Part shown: positions 32,843-41,632 of the stretch, piece by piece
Layout of the letters: the number at the start of each line of letters is the position of its first letter
How positions within the stretch are numbered: the stretch's first letter is position 1
Source: an uncultured Collinsella sp.
GTDB lineage: Bacteria > Actinomycetota > Coriobacteriia > Coriobacteriales > Coriobacteriaceae
Length of the DNA stretch: 64,000 nt
Assembly (NCBI GenBank): GCA_958413895.1
Contig: CATYVQ010000011.1
Span: forward strand, 37,516-101,515
Direction: 5' to 3'
The notes under the pieces: model-generated
What the model was told of the DNA's origin: nothing
Seen by the model: only the letters and a program-made list of their open reading frames with translations
Database searches by the model: none
Program-made: the position numbers and the translations under genes

Positions 32843-33868
32843 TTAAGCAACGAACTTCTCGAAGTACTTGATGGTGCGGACCATCTGAGAGGTGTAGGAG
32901 TTCTCGTTGTCGTACCAAGAGGTGACCTGAACGAGGGTCTGGCCGTTGCCGAGGTCAGAGCACATGGTCTGAGTGGCGTCGAAGATGGAGCCGTGGGTCT
33001 CGCCGATGATGTCGGTGGAGACGATGTCGTCCTCGTTGTAACCGAAGGTCTCGGAGATGGTGGCAGCGTAGGCCTTCATAGCAGCGTTGACCTCGTCGAC
33101 GGTGACCTTCTTGTCAACGACAGCGTAGAGGTTGGTGATGGAGCCGGTCGGCGTCGGGACGCGCTGGGCGGCACCGATGAGCTTACCGTTGAGCTCGGGG
33201 AGAACCAGGCCGATAGCCTTGGCAGCACCGGTGGTGTTGGGGACGATGTTGACGGCGCAGGCGCGGCTACGACGCTTGTTGCCCTTGCGCTGCGGGCCGT
33301 CGAGCGGCATCTGGTCGCCAGTCCAGGCGTGAATGGTGGTCATGATGCCGGACACGATGGGAGCGAAGTCGTTCAGACCCTTGGCCATCGGGGCGAGGCA
33401 GTTGGTGGTGCAGGAAGCAGCGGAGATGATGTTGTCCTCAGCGGTCAGCGTCTCATGGTTGACGTTGTACACGATGGTGGGCAGATCGCTGCCGGCCGGA
33501 GCGGAGATGACGACCTTCTTGGCGCCAGCGTTGATGTGGGCCTGAGCCTTAGCCTTGCTGGTGTAGAAGCCGGTGCACTCGAGAACGACGTCGACGTCGA
33601 GGTCGCCCCAAGGCAGGTTGTTGGCGTCGGCCTCCTTGTAGATCTTGATCTCCTTGCCGTCAACGGTGATGGAATCCTCGCCAGCAACGACCTCGTGATC
33701 GCGAGCGTAATTGCCCTGCGTGGAGTCGTACTTCAGCAGGTAAGCGAGCATATCGGGAGAGGTGAGGTCGTTGATAGCGACGATCTCGGAGCCCTCATGA
33801 CCGAACATCTGACGGAAAGCCAGACGACCGATGCGACCGAAGCCGTTAATAGCAACCTTTACTGCCAT
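32843..33868 (-). CDS. gapA: Glyceraldehyde-3-phosphate dehydrogenase, type I
   Basis: A 341-residue NAD-dependent glycolytic enzyme. The Rossmann start is VAINGFGRIGRLAFRQ, the catalytic Cys153 lies in SAASCTTNCLAPM, and the His follows in IHAWTGDQMPLDG. ATG 33868 is preceded by CGAAAGGAGACACA; the upstream open frame is A/T-rich leader and is not coding. It is the first gene of the glycolytic block and has its own promoter region. Confidence 0.96.
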   Translation of the reverse strand: MAVKVAINGFGRIGRLAFRQMFGHEGSEIVAINDLTSPDMLAYLLKYDSTQGNYARDHEVVAGEDSITVDGKEIKIYKEADANNLPWGDLDVDVVLECTGFYTSKAKAQAHINAGAKKVVISAPAGSDLPTIVYNVNHETLTAEDNIISAASCTTNCLAPMAKGLNDFAPIVSGIMTTIHAWTGDQMPLDGPQRKGNKRRSRACAVNIVPNTTGAAKAIGLVLPELNGKLIGAAQRVPTPTGSITNLYAVVDKKVTVDEVNAAMKAYAATISETFGYNEDDIVSTDIIGETHGSIFDATQTMCSDLGNGQTLVQVTSWYDNENSYTSQMVRTIKYFEKFVA

Positions 33869-33940
33869 TGTGTCTCCTTTCGTAAGGCCCCCGCGAGCTA
33901 CAGCGCCCGCCGTTGAGGCCCACAAACTAACCACTCGCCT

Positions 33941-34015
33941 AATATACCTTTTTTTTGACTTGAATTTCACGAGAATGCTCGAAATTGAAAATCAAATTTA
34001 CGTTAAAACGTTTTA
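33941..34015 (-). promoter_or_regulatory. gapA promoter region with palindromic operator-like site
   Basis: A minus-strand -10 TATATT (33946-33941) follows a run of eight A; the -35 is weak. About 55 nt upstream lies ACGTTAAAACGT (34000-34011), a perfect palindrome apart from its centre, within TTACGTTAAAACGTTTTAA. A similar core occurs before satA. A regulator is likely but unidentified. Confidence 0.5.
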
Positions 34016-34061
34016 AAGACTAAAATAGCAGCTAAATCCATATATAAGTCGATACTTCAAA

Positions 34062-34991
34062 CTACCTGTTTGCTTCAATGAGCTTTTCAAGCCGTAAAAC
34101 ACGATGGTAGAGGGCCGACTTCGACAAGGGAGGGTCAGCCATCTCCCCTAAATCACGCAGCGACAGATCGGGATAGCGCTCGCGCAGGTCGCAAAAGACC
34201 GCCAAGGCATCCGGAAGCGCATCGCGAAGGCCACGCTGCTCGAGCTCATCGATAAGCGCAAGCTGATGTTGGGCAGCGCCGGCACTTCTGGTCTGGTTGG
34301 CGAGCTCGGCGTTCACGCGACGGTTCACATCGTTCTTAACCAACTTGACCGCGCGCGCCTCCTCAATCTCGGCAACGCTGCGCTTGGCACCAATCAGCTT
34401 TAAAAGATGCTCGATTTCCTCGGCGCTCTTAATGTACACGGCATATGACCCCCGCCGAGCATTAACACGCGCATGGACCCCAATCTGCTCCAACAGATCG
34501 CAAAGTCCCTTGGCATATTGCTCGCCCTGCACCGCGATCTCCAAATGAAAATCGCCGCGTGGATCGGCCACGAAACCGCCCGCGATGAGCGCGCCGCGGA
34601 TATAGGCAAGCCTGCAGCAAGGACGGGCAACGATATGTCGGGGCACGCCGGCGACAAGTCCTCCCCTACGGTCGAGGATGCCCAGCAGCACCAGAGCCTT
34701 ATCCAGGTCTGGCTGATCAGGCAAGGTGATGAGGTAGTTTCGAACCTTATGCAATACAGATTTACGAACGGTGAACTCCGTTTTGAGCTTAAGGATGCGA
34801 TGCGTCAGTGTGATCATCGTGCGCGCGACGGCGCCCGTCTCGGTCGCGACCGTCAAACGATACCGCCCGGAGCCGGCCAGCGAAAGTGTACCGCTCACAC
34901 GCGTCAGGGCGGCAAGCGTCGACAAATCGCAGTATTCACATTCGGGTTCGCAGCGCGCGAGCTCGTCACGCACCTCGGCGGTAAACGACAT
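34062..34991 (-). CDS. whiA: DNA-binding protein WhiA
   Basis: The 309-residue protein has the degenerate LAGLIDADG-like N-terminal domain (RVSGTLSLAGSGRYRLTVATETGAVARTMI, AYIRGALIAGGFVADPRGDFHLEI) and a C-terminal helix-turn-helix (LSLRDLGEMADPPLSKSALYHRVLRLEKLI). WhiA controls cell division or sporulation genes in Actinobacteria and chromosome segregation in Bacillus. It starts 6 nt after rapZ, the usual pairing. Confidence 0.95.
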   Translation of the reverse strand: MSFTAEVRDELARCEPECEYCDLSTLAALTRVSGTLSLAGSGRYRLTVATETGAVARTMITLTHRILKLKTEFTVRKSVLHKVRNYLITLPDQPDLDKALVLLGILDRRGGLVAGVPRHIVARPCCRLAYIRGALIAGGFVADPRGDFHLEIAVQGEQYAKGLCDLLEQIGVHARVNARRGSYAVYIKSAEEIEHLLKLIGAKRSVAEIEEARAVKLVKNDVNRRVNAELANQTRSAGAAQHQLALIDELEQRGLRDALPDALAVFCDLRERYPDLSLRDLGEMADPPLSKSALYHRVLRLEKLIEANR

Positions 34992-34997
34992 GCAGGC

Positions 34998-35900
34998 CTA
35001 TGCTTTCGTGTTGGCGCGCGACAGGTCGCGGTGGGAAATGCTCACGTGATATTGGGCGCCTTCCAAATAACGTGCCGTGGCCTCGGCGATGGCAACGCTG
35101 CGGTGTTGACCGCCCGTGCAGCCGATGGCAATAGAAAGCTGTGGCTTGCCCTCAGCGATATAGCCGGGCATGACCGTATCGAGCAGCTGCGTCCAAGCTT
35201 TCCAGAACTCCTGGGTCTTGGGATGGTCCAGAACAAAGTCGGAGACCTTCTTATCGAGACCGGTCATGGTGCGCATCTCGGGATCGTAGAACGGATTGGG
35301 CAGGAAGCGAACGTCGATCATAATGTCCGCCTCAACGGGCATACCGTGCTTAAAGCCAAACGAGAACACGTGAACGTCCATGAGCTGCTGGTCGGACAAC
35401 TCGGAGAACGCCATACGTAGCTTGTTGCGCAGCGCAGAGGTGCGCAGACGGCTCGTGTCGATAATCATATCGGCTCGGTCGCGCACGCCCTGCAGCTGAA
35501 GGCGCTCGCGCTGAATGGCATCGGCCGTAGTCTCCCCCGGCTTGGCAATGGGATGACGGCGGCGATTTTCGCTGTAGCGACGAATCAGCACCTCGTCAGA
35601 AGCCTCCAAGAACACGATGTCGCAGCTCATCTCGCGCTCTTCGAGCGCGGCGACCGCATCGAGCAACTCGTCAAACAGCCCCTGGCTACGCAAATCGCAG
35701 GTGACGGCGAGATGCCTGCCCACGCCCGTATTGATGCCGACGAGCTCGGCAAGCTGGGCGATGAGACGCGGAGGCAGGTTATCGATGCAAAAATAGCCCA
35801 TGTCCTCGAACACGTGCATGGCCTGTGTGCGGCCCGATCCGGACATTCCGGTGATGATGACGATATCGGGGATGCGCTCCGAGCGCTCCGCCGCATCCAT
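34998..35900 (-). CDS. rapZ: RapZ/YvcJ-family nucleotide-binding protein
   Basis: A 300-residue P-loop protein (ITGMSGSGRTQAMHVFEDMGYFCIDNLPPRL) with the C-terminal RapZ domain (HVFSFGFKHGMPVEADIMIDVRFLPNPFYDPEMR, IGCTGGQHRSVAIAEA). In enteric bacteria it binds small RNAs and glucosamine 6-phosphate; in Firmicutes its role is less clear. I chose ATG 35900 with GGGAG 7 nt upstream over two earlier starts. It is followed by whiA, but the yvcK gene that usually sits between them is missing here. Confidence 0.93.
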   Translation of the reverse strand: MDAAERSERIPDIVIITGMSGSGRTQAMHVFEDMGYFCIDNLPPRLIAQLAELVGINTGVGRHLAVTCDLRSQGLFDELLDAVAALEEREMSCDIVFLEASDEVLIRRYSENRRRHPIAKPGETTADAIQRERLQLQGVRDRADMIIDTSRLRTSALRNKLRMAFSELSDQQLMDVHVFSFGFKHGMPVEADIMIDVRFLPNPFYDPEMRTMTGLDKKVSDFVLDHPKTQEFWKAWTQLLDTVMPGYIAEGKPQLSIAIGCTGGQHRSVAIAEATARYLEGAQYHVSISHRDLSRANTKA

Positions 35901-35931
35901 GGCATCTCCCTTTTGCATGTGCTGCCTCCCG

Positions 35932-35970
35932 AAAACAAGCGCGGGACCCAGCAACCCGGATCCCGCGCGG
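35932..35970 (-). terminator. Terminator of the sat/nan operon
   Basis: GCGCGGGA(T)CC and GG(G)TCCCGCGC pair over about 10 bp and are followed on the minus strand by TTGTTTTC. It separates nanE from rapZ. Confidence 0.82.
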
Positions 35971-36019
35971 TCAATTGCCTATATTGAGTATACCGCCCCG
36001 AGCGGATACGAGGTCTGTC

Positions 36020-36706
36020 TTACGCCTCAAGCGCAGCCTTGAACCAACTTGTAATACTCGTGGGGTGCGTGATGGCGGTGCCGACGACAACGGCCCAGGC
36101 GCCAGCATCGATCGCGGCGCGAGCCTCCTCGGGCGTATGCACGCGACCCTCACAAATGATGGGAAGGCCGGGGAATTCCTCAGTCGCCTGACGCAGGAGC
36201 GGCAGGTCGGGGCCATCGGCCATGGTGCAGTCGATGGCGGCGACGCCGTGAGAAAGCGTGGTGGATACCAGGTCAAAGCCCATATCAACAGCACGGCGAA
36301 TATCCTCGATGGTGGCACAATCCGCCATCAGGAGCACACCCTCCTCGTGCAGCGGACGGAAGGTATCCTCGACCGTCTTGCCATCGGGGCGCAGACGATC
36401 GGTGGCGTCGATCGCCACGATATCGGCACCGGCAGCAACGCAGGCGCGAGCGTGACGCAGCGTCGGCGTGATGTAAACGCCCTCGTGCCCATCCTTCCAC
36501 AGGCCGATGACGGGAACCTCACAGCGACCCTTAATGGCGGCAATGTCGGCAAGGCCCTGGCAGCGAATGGCGGCAGCGCCGCCGAGCTCGCAAGCGCGAG
36601 ACATTTGAGCCATGGTCTCGGGCGTACGAAGCGGCTCGCCCATATACGCCTGAACGCTCACGACGAGCTTGCCCTTCAGGGATTGAATCAAAGGATCGAC
36701 GGTCAT
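36020..36706 (-). CDS. nanE: N-acetylmannosamine-6-phosphate 2-epimerase
   Basis: A 228-residue TIM-barrel enzyme converting ManNAc 6-phosphate to GlcNAc 6-phosphate. Family motifs are LVVSVQAYMGEPLRTPETMAQMS, GLWKDGHEGVYITPT (catalytic Lys), DIVAIDATDRLRPDG, MADCATIEDI and ICEGRVHTPEEARAAIDAGAWAVVVGTAIT. It is the last gene of the sialic-acid operon. Confidence 0.93.
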   Translation of the reverse strand: MTVDPLIQSLKGKLVVSVQAYMGEPLRTPETMAQMSRACELGGAAAIRCQGLADIAAIKGRCEVPVIGLWKDGHEGVYITPTLRHARACVAAGADIVAIDATDRLRPDGKTVEDTFRPLHEEGVLLMADCATIEDIRRAVDMGFDLVSTTLSHGVAAIDCTMADGPDLPLLRQATEEFPGLPIICEGRVHTPEEARAAIDAGAWAVVVGTAITHPTSITSWFKAALEA

Positions 36707-36729
36707 AAGGCTGCAACCTTTCTCAGAAC

Positions 36730-36760
36730 AGCCTCCCGAGGCGTGTTGTCTCGGGAGGCT
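36730..36760 (-). terminator. Intra-operon hairpin between nanK and nanE
   Basis: Perfect 11-bp stem (AGCCTCCCGAG/CTCGGGAGGCT) with a 9-nt loop and no T tract. Probably affects mRNA processing or stability rather than full termination. Confidence 0.6.
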
Positions 36761-36776
36761 CCTACAGCAGATACGT

Positions 36777-37742
36777 TTACTTCAACGAGGCAAGAAGATG
36801 CTCAGCGGCACCGATGAGCGGAGCATCGCCCTCCAGAGAACCGATGAGGATCGGCGTGTCCTGAAGCGGATCGAGCGCCTGGCTGGCATAGCCTTCGTGC
36901 ACCGAATCCTTCCACGTCTGTGAACGCCAATCGGGACCTTGGTGAATCACGCCGCCCGAAAGCACGATGACCTCAGGGTCCAGGATGTTAGCGAGCGAGC
37001 CCAAGCTGGCGCCCAGCGCAAAGCCGGCGTCATGGATGACCTCGGTCGCCTTTGCGTCGCCCGCACGGCACAGGTCGTTCACATCGCGACCGACCGAAGG
37101 ACGGCTGGGGTCGACGCGACCAAAGCGCTCATCGTACATTCGACCAATGGAAGTGCCCGAAGCAACCGACTCCAGATGGCCGGAACGCCCGCAGGCGCAG
37201 GGAATGCCGGCGGCAGCCGAGCACTCGATGTGGCCCATATGGCCGGCAGCACCATGGAAACCCTGCATCACGCGGCCGTTCTCGACATATGCGCCGCCGA
37301 TGCCCGTACCGATGCCAAGACACAAGACGGAGAACTTGCCCTTGCCGACGCCCCAGTGGGCCTCGCCCAGAGCATGAGCCTGCACGTCGCCTACAACGGC
37401 AACGGGAAGACCGAGGTCCTCGCGCAGGCGCGGCCCCAACTGAACGCCGGACCAGCCGGGCATGATCTCGTTGGCATACGCGATGGCGCCCGTCTTGGGA
37501 TCGACGACGCCGGCGGCACCGATACCGACGCCAAGGACCTCGACATCGGGATTCGCCTCGAGAGCAGCCTTGATGGACGCCTCGATACGCTGGAAGACGG
37601 CCTCGCCGCCCTCCTGGGCCTCGGTAGGAACCTCGGCCTCAAAAACGGGATGGGGCACACTACCGTCAGCCGGGTACTCCATGATGGCAGTCGCGATCTT
37701 AGTTCCGCCGATATCGACAGAGCAGACGTACTTGTTCTCCAT
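36777..37742 (-). CDS. nanK: ROK-family kinase, probable N-acetylmannosamine kinase
   Basis: A 321-residue ROK sugar kinase. The ATP-binding start is VDIGGTKIATA, the ROK signature is LCLGIGTGIGGAYVENGRVMQG, and zinc ligands follow in GHIECSAAAGIPCACGRSGHLES. Sequence alone would allow glucokinase. Position between nanA and nanE makes ManNAc the likely substrate. ATG 37742 follows AAGGAGAGCGAC. Confidence 0.88.
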   Translation of the reverse strand: MENKYVCSVDIGGTKIATAIMEYPADGSVPHPVFEAEVPTEAQEGGEAVFQRIEASIKAALEANPDVEVLGVGIGAAGVVDPKTGAIAYANEIMPGWSGVQLGPRLREDLGLPVAVVGDVQAHALGEAHWGVGKGKFSVLCLGIGTGIGGAYVENGRVMQGFHGAAGHMGHIECSAAAGIPCACGRSGHLESVASGTSIGRMYDERFGRVDPSRPSVGRDVNDLCRAGDAKATEVIHDAGFALGASLGSLANILDPEVIVLSGGVIHQGPDWRSQTWKDSVHEGYASQALDPLQDTPILIGSLEGDAPLIGAAEHLLASLK

Positions 37743-37807
37743 GTCGCTCTCCTTAGGAGATAAAAAACAACTACAGGAAATGAAGGCGGTGTTATCGCCG
37801 CAACTTA

Positions 37808-37916
37808 GTAAAGGTTTCCCAGGTGCCCGAGGTTGGGGTGAAAGTGGTCGGGCGTTGACCTAATGGGTCACGCCCGACCACTTGAGCCCCAAGATCGGGT
37901 GCCTGGGGAAGCTTTA
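37808..37916. repeat. Roughly 107-nt long hairpin between nanA and nanK
   Basis: Nested complementary blocks run from TAAAG..TCCCAGG on the left to CCTGGG..CTTTA on the right, with an inner TTGGGG/CCCCAA pair. The central stem, AGTGGTCGGGCG with CGCCCGACCACT, is nearly perfect. The right end overlaps the nanA stop codon. It could separate nanA from nanK expression. Confidence 0.75.
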
Positions 37917-38834
37917 CAGGAGACCGTTGTCCTGGAGGACCTTCTTAATCGCCTCGACGTTCTCGCCGGTCATGGCCTTCACCGGGCGCGGCATGGTCGG
38001 GCTGTCGAAGATGCCCATGAGGTTCATAGCGGTCTTGAAGGCGCCGACGCCACCGGCATAGCCCTGGACGCCCGAGGTGACATCCCAGATGTGCGAAATC
38101 TCATTGAGGCGATCCTGCTCGGCCTTGACGGTAGCCCAGTCACCAGCCTGAGCGGCCTTCCACTGACGCACGTAGCCCTCGGGCTCAACGTTGGCGAGAC
38201 CCGGGACGGAACCGTCGGCGCCACCGAGGTAGGCGCCGTCGACAACAACCTCGTGACCGGTGAGAATGCTCATCGGATGGCCGTTCTTCTCGTTCTCCTG
38301 AACGAGGTAGCGGAACGAGATGTCATCACCCGAGGAATCCTTGACGCCAGCAAGGACGCCCTCGGCGCCGAGCTTGGCAAGGAGCTTCCAGGGGAGCTTG
38401 GTGTGAACGCAGACGGGAATGTCATAGGCGAAGATGGGCAGGTCAAGCTCCTCGTGCAGGATACGGAAGTGCTCCTCGACCTCGGTCATGCCCTGCAGGG
38501 CATAGAACGGGCAGGTGGCGACGAGGGCATCGGCGCCCAGCTCCTGGGCGACCTTGCCGTGCTCGATCATGCGCTCGGTCTCGGTATCGATGATGCCGAC
38601 CAGAACAGGCACACGGTGGTCGACGATACGAACGGCCTCGGCGATAATCTGGCGACGGCGCTCGTCGGTGGAGAAGACGACCTCGCCCGAGGATCCCAAG
38701 AAGAACAGGCCATCGACGCCGGCATCGATCATGCGGTTGATGCTGCGCTCAAAGGAGGCAACGTCGAGCTGGTGATCTTCGGTATCGGGAACAACGACGG
38801 GAGGGATAACGCCGGTGAATTTCTGAGTTGCCAC
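37914..38834 (-). CDS. nanA: DapA/NanA-family lyase, probable N-acetylneuraminate lyase
   Basis: A 306-residue class I aldolase. GLFFLGSSGEVVF is the GxxGE phosphate or carboxylate loop, IFAYDIPV holds the catalytic Tyr and LAGVKDSSGDD the Schiff-base Lys. It would split N-acetylneuraminate into ManNAc and pyruvate. The motifs are intermediate between DapA and NanA, so the assignment rests on the sat/nan context. It starts at GTG 38834, with AAGGAG at ideal spacing; the longer frame has no such site. Confidence 0.78.
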   Translation of the reverse strand: MATQKFTGVIPPVVVPDTEDHQLDVASFERSINRMIDAGVDGLFFLGSSGEVVFSTDERRRQIIAEAVRIVDHRVPVLVGIIDTETERMIEHGKVAQELGADALVATCPFYALQGMTEVEEHFRILHEELDLPIFAYDIPVCVHTKLPWKLLAKLGAEGVLAGVKDSSGDDISFRYLVQENEKNGHPMSILTGHEVVVDGAYLGGADGSVPGLANVEPEGYVRQWKAAQAGDWATVKAEQDRLNEISHIWDVTSGVQGYAGGVGAFKTAMNLMGIFDSPTMPRPVKAMTGENVEAIKKVLQDNGLL

Positions 38835-38902
38835 AAGAATCTCCTTAGCTGTCTGGCGGGCGGCCCTATGCCACCCACTCTTGTTGGCAGTGTCCAGGCC
38901 GT

Positions 38903-39754
38903 CTAGGCCAAAGAACACGAGTAGAACGTTTGGTTAAAAAAGTCGACGACTTCGTTTTCGAACGCATTGATGCGCTCGTGAGCGTATTTTGCATAGATGA
39001 TATGCCTCCGGTCACACTCAAGACCGTTGAATACGGCAAACTGATCCTTGGGATCGCTCACGGTATCCATAAGCGATGTGCCCATGAGCACCAATCCGCG
39101 CACCCGAGACGACAGCGCCTCGAGGCCGCCAGGAAGCGGATTGGCAACCGCCGTGCAGGCGAGGCCCCGCTCGTCCAGAGCAGAAACCGCCAGCGCGACT
39201 CCGCCGCCAAGACCCTCGCCCCATGCAAAGATGCGGTCGGGGTCCATGCCATCAAGATTGCGCGCCACCTTCGCCAGCGCGCAACCCCAACGGACGCGCT
39301 CGACAAAAGCGGGCGAAGAAATCCCCCGCCGCAGGTCGTCCGCACCAGCAACATCGTCATCCAGCGCGAGGACGGCATACCCCATGGCGGCAAATCTCGT
39401 CATGTGATGCCAGCCGCGCACAGGCCGATCGATGTCGTGGAACATCAGGCACAGCGGCACGCGCTCAGATACTCGGGCACGACCGACAGGCTCGATCAAA
39501 CGAGCGTGAATCGCATCGTCACCGAGCTCAAAGGAGACCTCCGAGTAACGGGCGCAGGGGTTAACAAAGTCAATCGCCGTTATGGTCAGGCCTTGAATCT
39601 CAAGATTCGAAGCGCATGTCTCTAAATCAGAAACATCTGCTTGGACATCACCGCGCCAGTCCCGATATTCTGCGAGCCTTGACGAAACCGTTCCAGGAAT
39701 TCCCACGAGTCCGGGGACAATCAGCTCGTCGACATTGCTCTCGCACTTAGACAT
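38903..39754 (-). CDS. Acetyl-xylan-esterase-family protein lacking the nucleophile serine
   Basis: A 283-residue alpha/beta-hydrolase related to the neighbouring esterase. It keeps the fold landmarks (LCLMFHDIDRPVRGWHHMTRFAAMGYAVLALDDD, MDPDRIFAWGEGLGGGVALAV) and the C-terminal His in YAKYAHERI (H259). The GxSxG elbow, however, reads G-E-G181-L-G, so the nucleophile is replaced by glycine and hydrolysis by the usual mechanism is not expected. Its start overlaps the esterase stop by 8 nt (ATGTCTAA), which implies coupled synthesis. A carbohydrate-binding, regulatory or partner-subunit role is possible; pseudogene decay is unlikely because the frame is intact. Confidence 0.78.
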   Translation of the reverse strand: MSKCESNVDELIVPGLVGIPGTVSSRLAEYRDWRGDVQADVSDLETCASNLEIQGLTITAIDFVNPCARYSEVSFELGDDAIHARLIEPVGRARVSERVPLCLMFHDIDRPVRGWHHMTRFAAMGYAVLALDDDVAGADDLRRGISSPAFVERVRWGCALAKVARNLDGMDPDRIFAWGEGLGGGVALAVSALDERGLACTAVANPLPGGLEALSSRVRGLVLMGTSLMDTVSDPKDQFAVFNGLECDRRHIIYAKYAHERINAFENEVVDFFNQTFYSCSLA

Positions 39755-40724
39755 GAGCCTCCCCTCCCTTGCAGAAAAACGGAATGATCAGATCGTCAAA
39801 ATCCTGAATCTCCTCGTGGCCAAAGCCTTCAAAGAACTCATGACGCTTTTCGCAGGTCAGGTTGTTATAGACCGCAAACTGCGTCGCTGGCGGACAGACG
39901 ATATCGGCTGTGCCGGTGCCAAACAGCACGGGGCATTTGACCATAGGGGCAAAGTTCTTGGAATCGAAGTACGCCAGCTTGGCATAGGCTTCGTCAATAC
40001 GAGTCGAGTCCTCGTCAAACCAGCGAGACCAATAGCGCAGGCCCTCGTAGGCAATGTCGTCGGCATCCAAATCCCAGACCAGGCGGAAATCTGACAGGAA
40101 GGGATAGAGGATGGCGGCACGATTGATAAGCTCGCTGTTAAGCGCACAGGTCGCAATGCCCAAACCGCCGCCCTGCGACGCGCCGTTCACAAACACACGC
40201 GCAAGATCGATGCCCTCGAGCTCGCGAACGATGCGGCACAGGATGCGAATATCTTGGTGCAAGCGGACATAGTAGAGGTTGGCCGGGTCGCCGTCGATAC
40301 CGGCGACGATATGACCGGCAACCGTTGTGCCCTCAAATCCACCAATGTCCTCGGAGGGACCTCCTTGGCCGGGGCAGTCGAGGGCGATGAGTGCCATGCC
40401 CATGCCCGCAAACGACGCCTGCTCAAACCAGCTGCGGCTTGCACCCGGATACCCATGGAACTGAAGTACCAATGGCACGGGCTCGTCCGAGACGGGTTTA
40501 AGGTACTTGGCATGCAGGCGCGCGCCACACATGCCGGTATACCAGAGGTCGAAAAACTGGCAGGTCGCGGCATCGGCGACCGATGCCGTCTCGATCGCAT
40601 AGTCAAGCCCGACGGCGTCGGCCTCGGCCATGCGATCCTTCCAAAAGAGATCGAAATCTGATGGACGGGGCATGGCGCCTCGATATTCACCAAATTGATG
40701 TTGTAGCTCCTGAGCACTTGGCAT
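39747..40724 (-). CDS. Acetyl-xylan-esterase-family (AXE1) deacetylase, probable sialate O-acetylesterase
   Basis: A 325-residue cytoplasmic alpha/beta-hydrolase of the AXE1/cephalosporin-C deacetylase family. The triad is S183 in VNGASQGGGLG, D274 in GTGTADIVCPP and H303 in FEGFGHEEI. PLVLQFHGYPGASRSWFEQ and ALDCPGQGGPSED are family motifs. Being embedded in the sialic-acid operon, it probably removes O-acetyl groups from imported sialic acid; this is inference from context. I use ATG 40724; a TTG 15 nt upstream is an alternative. Confidence 0.84.
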   Translation of the reverse strand: MPSAQELQHQFGEYRGAMPRPSDFDLFWKDRMAEADAVGLDYAIETASVADAATCQFFDLWYTGMCGARLHAKYLKPVSDEPVPLVLQFHGYPGASRSWFEQASFAGMGMALIALDCPGQGGPSEDIGGFEGTTVAGHIVAGIDGDPANLYYVRLHQDIRILCRIVRELEGIDLARVFVNGASQGGGLGIATCALNSELINRAAILYPFLSDFRLVWDLDADDIAYEGLRYWSRWFDEDSTRIDEAYAKLAYFDSKNFAPMVKCPVLFGTGTADIVCPPATQFAVYNNLTCEKRHEFFEGFGHEEIQDFDDLIIPFFCKGGEAHV

Positions 40725-40760
40725 GGCTCGTGAACCCAACCTTTCGAAATCGCAACGGAG

Positions 40761-40788
40761 GTGCGCCCGGCAAGGGAACCGGGCGCAC
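40761..40788 (-). terminator. Intra-operon hairpin between satD and the esterase gene
   Basis: Perfect 10-bp stem GTGCGCCCGG/CCGGGCGCAC with 8-nt loop, no T run. Likely an mRNA stability or attenuation element. Confidence 0.55.
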
Positions 40789-40804
40789 GGGAGGGAAAGC
40801 GAGG

Positions 40805-41632
40805 CTACTCGCCGAGCTTGGGATGCAGCAGCGACGGCGCAGCGCCGAGCAGCATCTTGGTGTAGGGGTCCTGGGGGTGCTGGAAGACCTGCTTGGCCTC
40901 GCCCTGCTCGACGATCTTGCCGCCATTCATAACGATGATGTCGTCAGAGATATAGCGGACCGTCTGGATGTCATGGCTGATGAACACCATGGCCAGGCCG
41001 AGCTCCTTCTTAAGGTCGGTCAGCAGGTTCAGAATCTGCGCGCGAACTGAAACGTCCAGAGCCGAGGTGGGCTCGTCGGCGATGATGGCATCGGGGTTCA
41101 GCGACAGGGCACGGGCAATTGCGACGCGCTGGCGCTGGCCGCCCGAAAGCTGACCGGGAAGAACCTCGGCAGCGGAGCTGGGCAGACCGGTGAGCTCCAA
41201 GAGTTCCTTGACGCGCTTCTCCTGTTCGGCCTCGGTACCCAGGTTGTGGACGCGCATGGGGTCGAGCAGCTGCTCGCGAACGACCATGCGGGGGTTGAGC
41301 GCCGTGGCCGGGTTCTGGAACACGACCGAGATGACGCGGCCCATGTGGCGACGGTCCTCGGCGGTACGTTTGGTAACGTCCTTGCCCTTAAAGTAGACCT
41401 TGCCGCTCGTGGGGGCCTGCAGGCCGCACATGACGTTAGCGGTGGTGGACTTACCGCAACCGGACTCGCCGACGATGCCAATCGTCTGACCGGGCATGAG
41501 CTTAATCGTTACACCCTGGACGGCGTGAACCAGGTTGGGGTGCAGAATCGAGCCGGTACGGGTCCTAAAGGTGACGTGGACGTCATCAAGGAAGATGATC
41601 GGCTCGACGCCGTTTACTGCGGTCTCGCTCAT
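40805..41632 (-). CDS. satD: Sialic-acid-type ABC transporter, ATP-binding subunit
   Basis: A 275-residue OppF-like ATPase. Walker A is GIVGESGCGKSTTAN, the signature is LSGGQRQRVAIARAL, Walker B is AIIADEPTSALD. It starts directly after the satC stop. In SatABCD/SiaEFGI systems this is the second ATPase domain, partnering the one fused to the permease. It is shorter than oppF because the C-terminal Cys-rich extension is absent. Confidence 0.85.
   Translation of the reverse strand: MSETAVNGVEPIIFLDDVHVTFRTRTGSILHPNLVHAVQGVTIKLMPGQTIGIVGESGCGKSTTANVMCGLQAPTSGKVYFKGKDVTKRTAEDRRHMGRVISVVFQNPATALNPRMVVREQLLDPMRVHNLGTEAEQEKRVKELLELTGLPSSAAEVLPGQLSGGQRQRVAIARALSLNPDAIIADEPTSALDVSVRAQILNLLTDLKKELGLAMVFISHDIQTVRYISDDIIVMNGGKIVEQGEAKQVFQHPQDPYTKMLLGAAPSLLHPKLGE

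Noticed and set aside
36777..37742. Annotation as glucokinase
   Set aside because: The ROK family does not distinguish glucose from ManNAc by the motifs visible here; the position between nanA and nanE favours ManNAc kinase.
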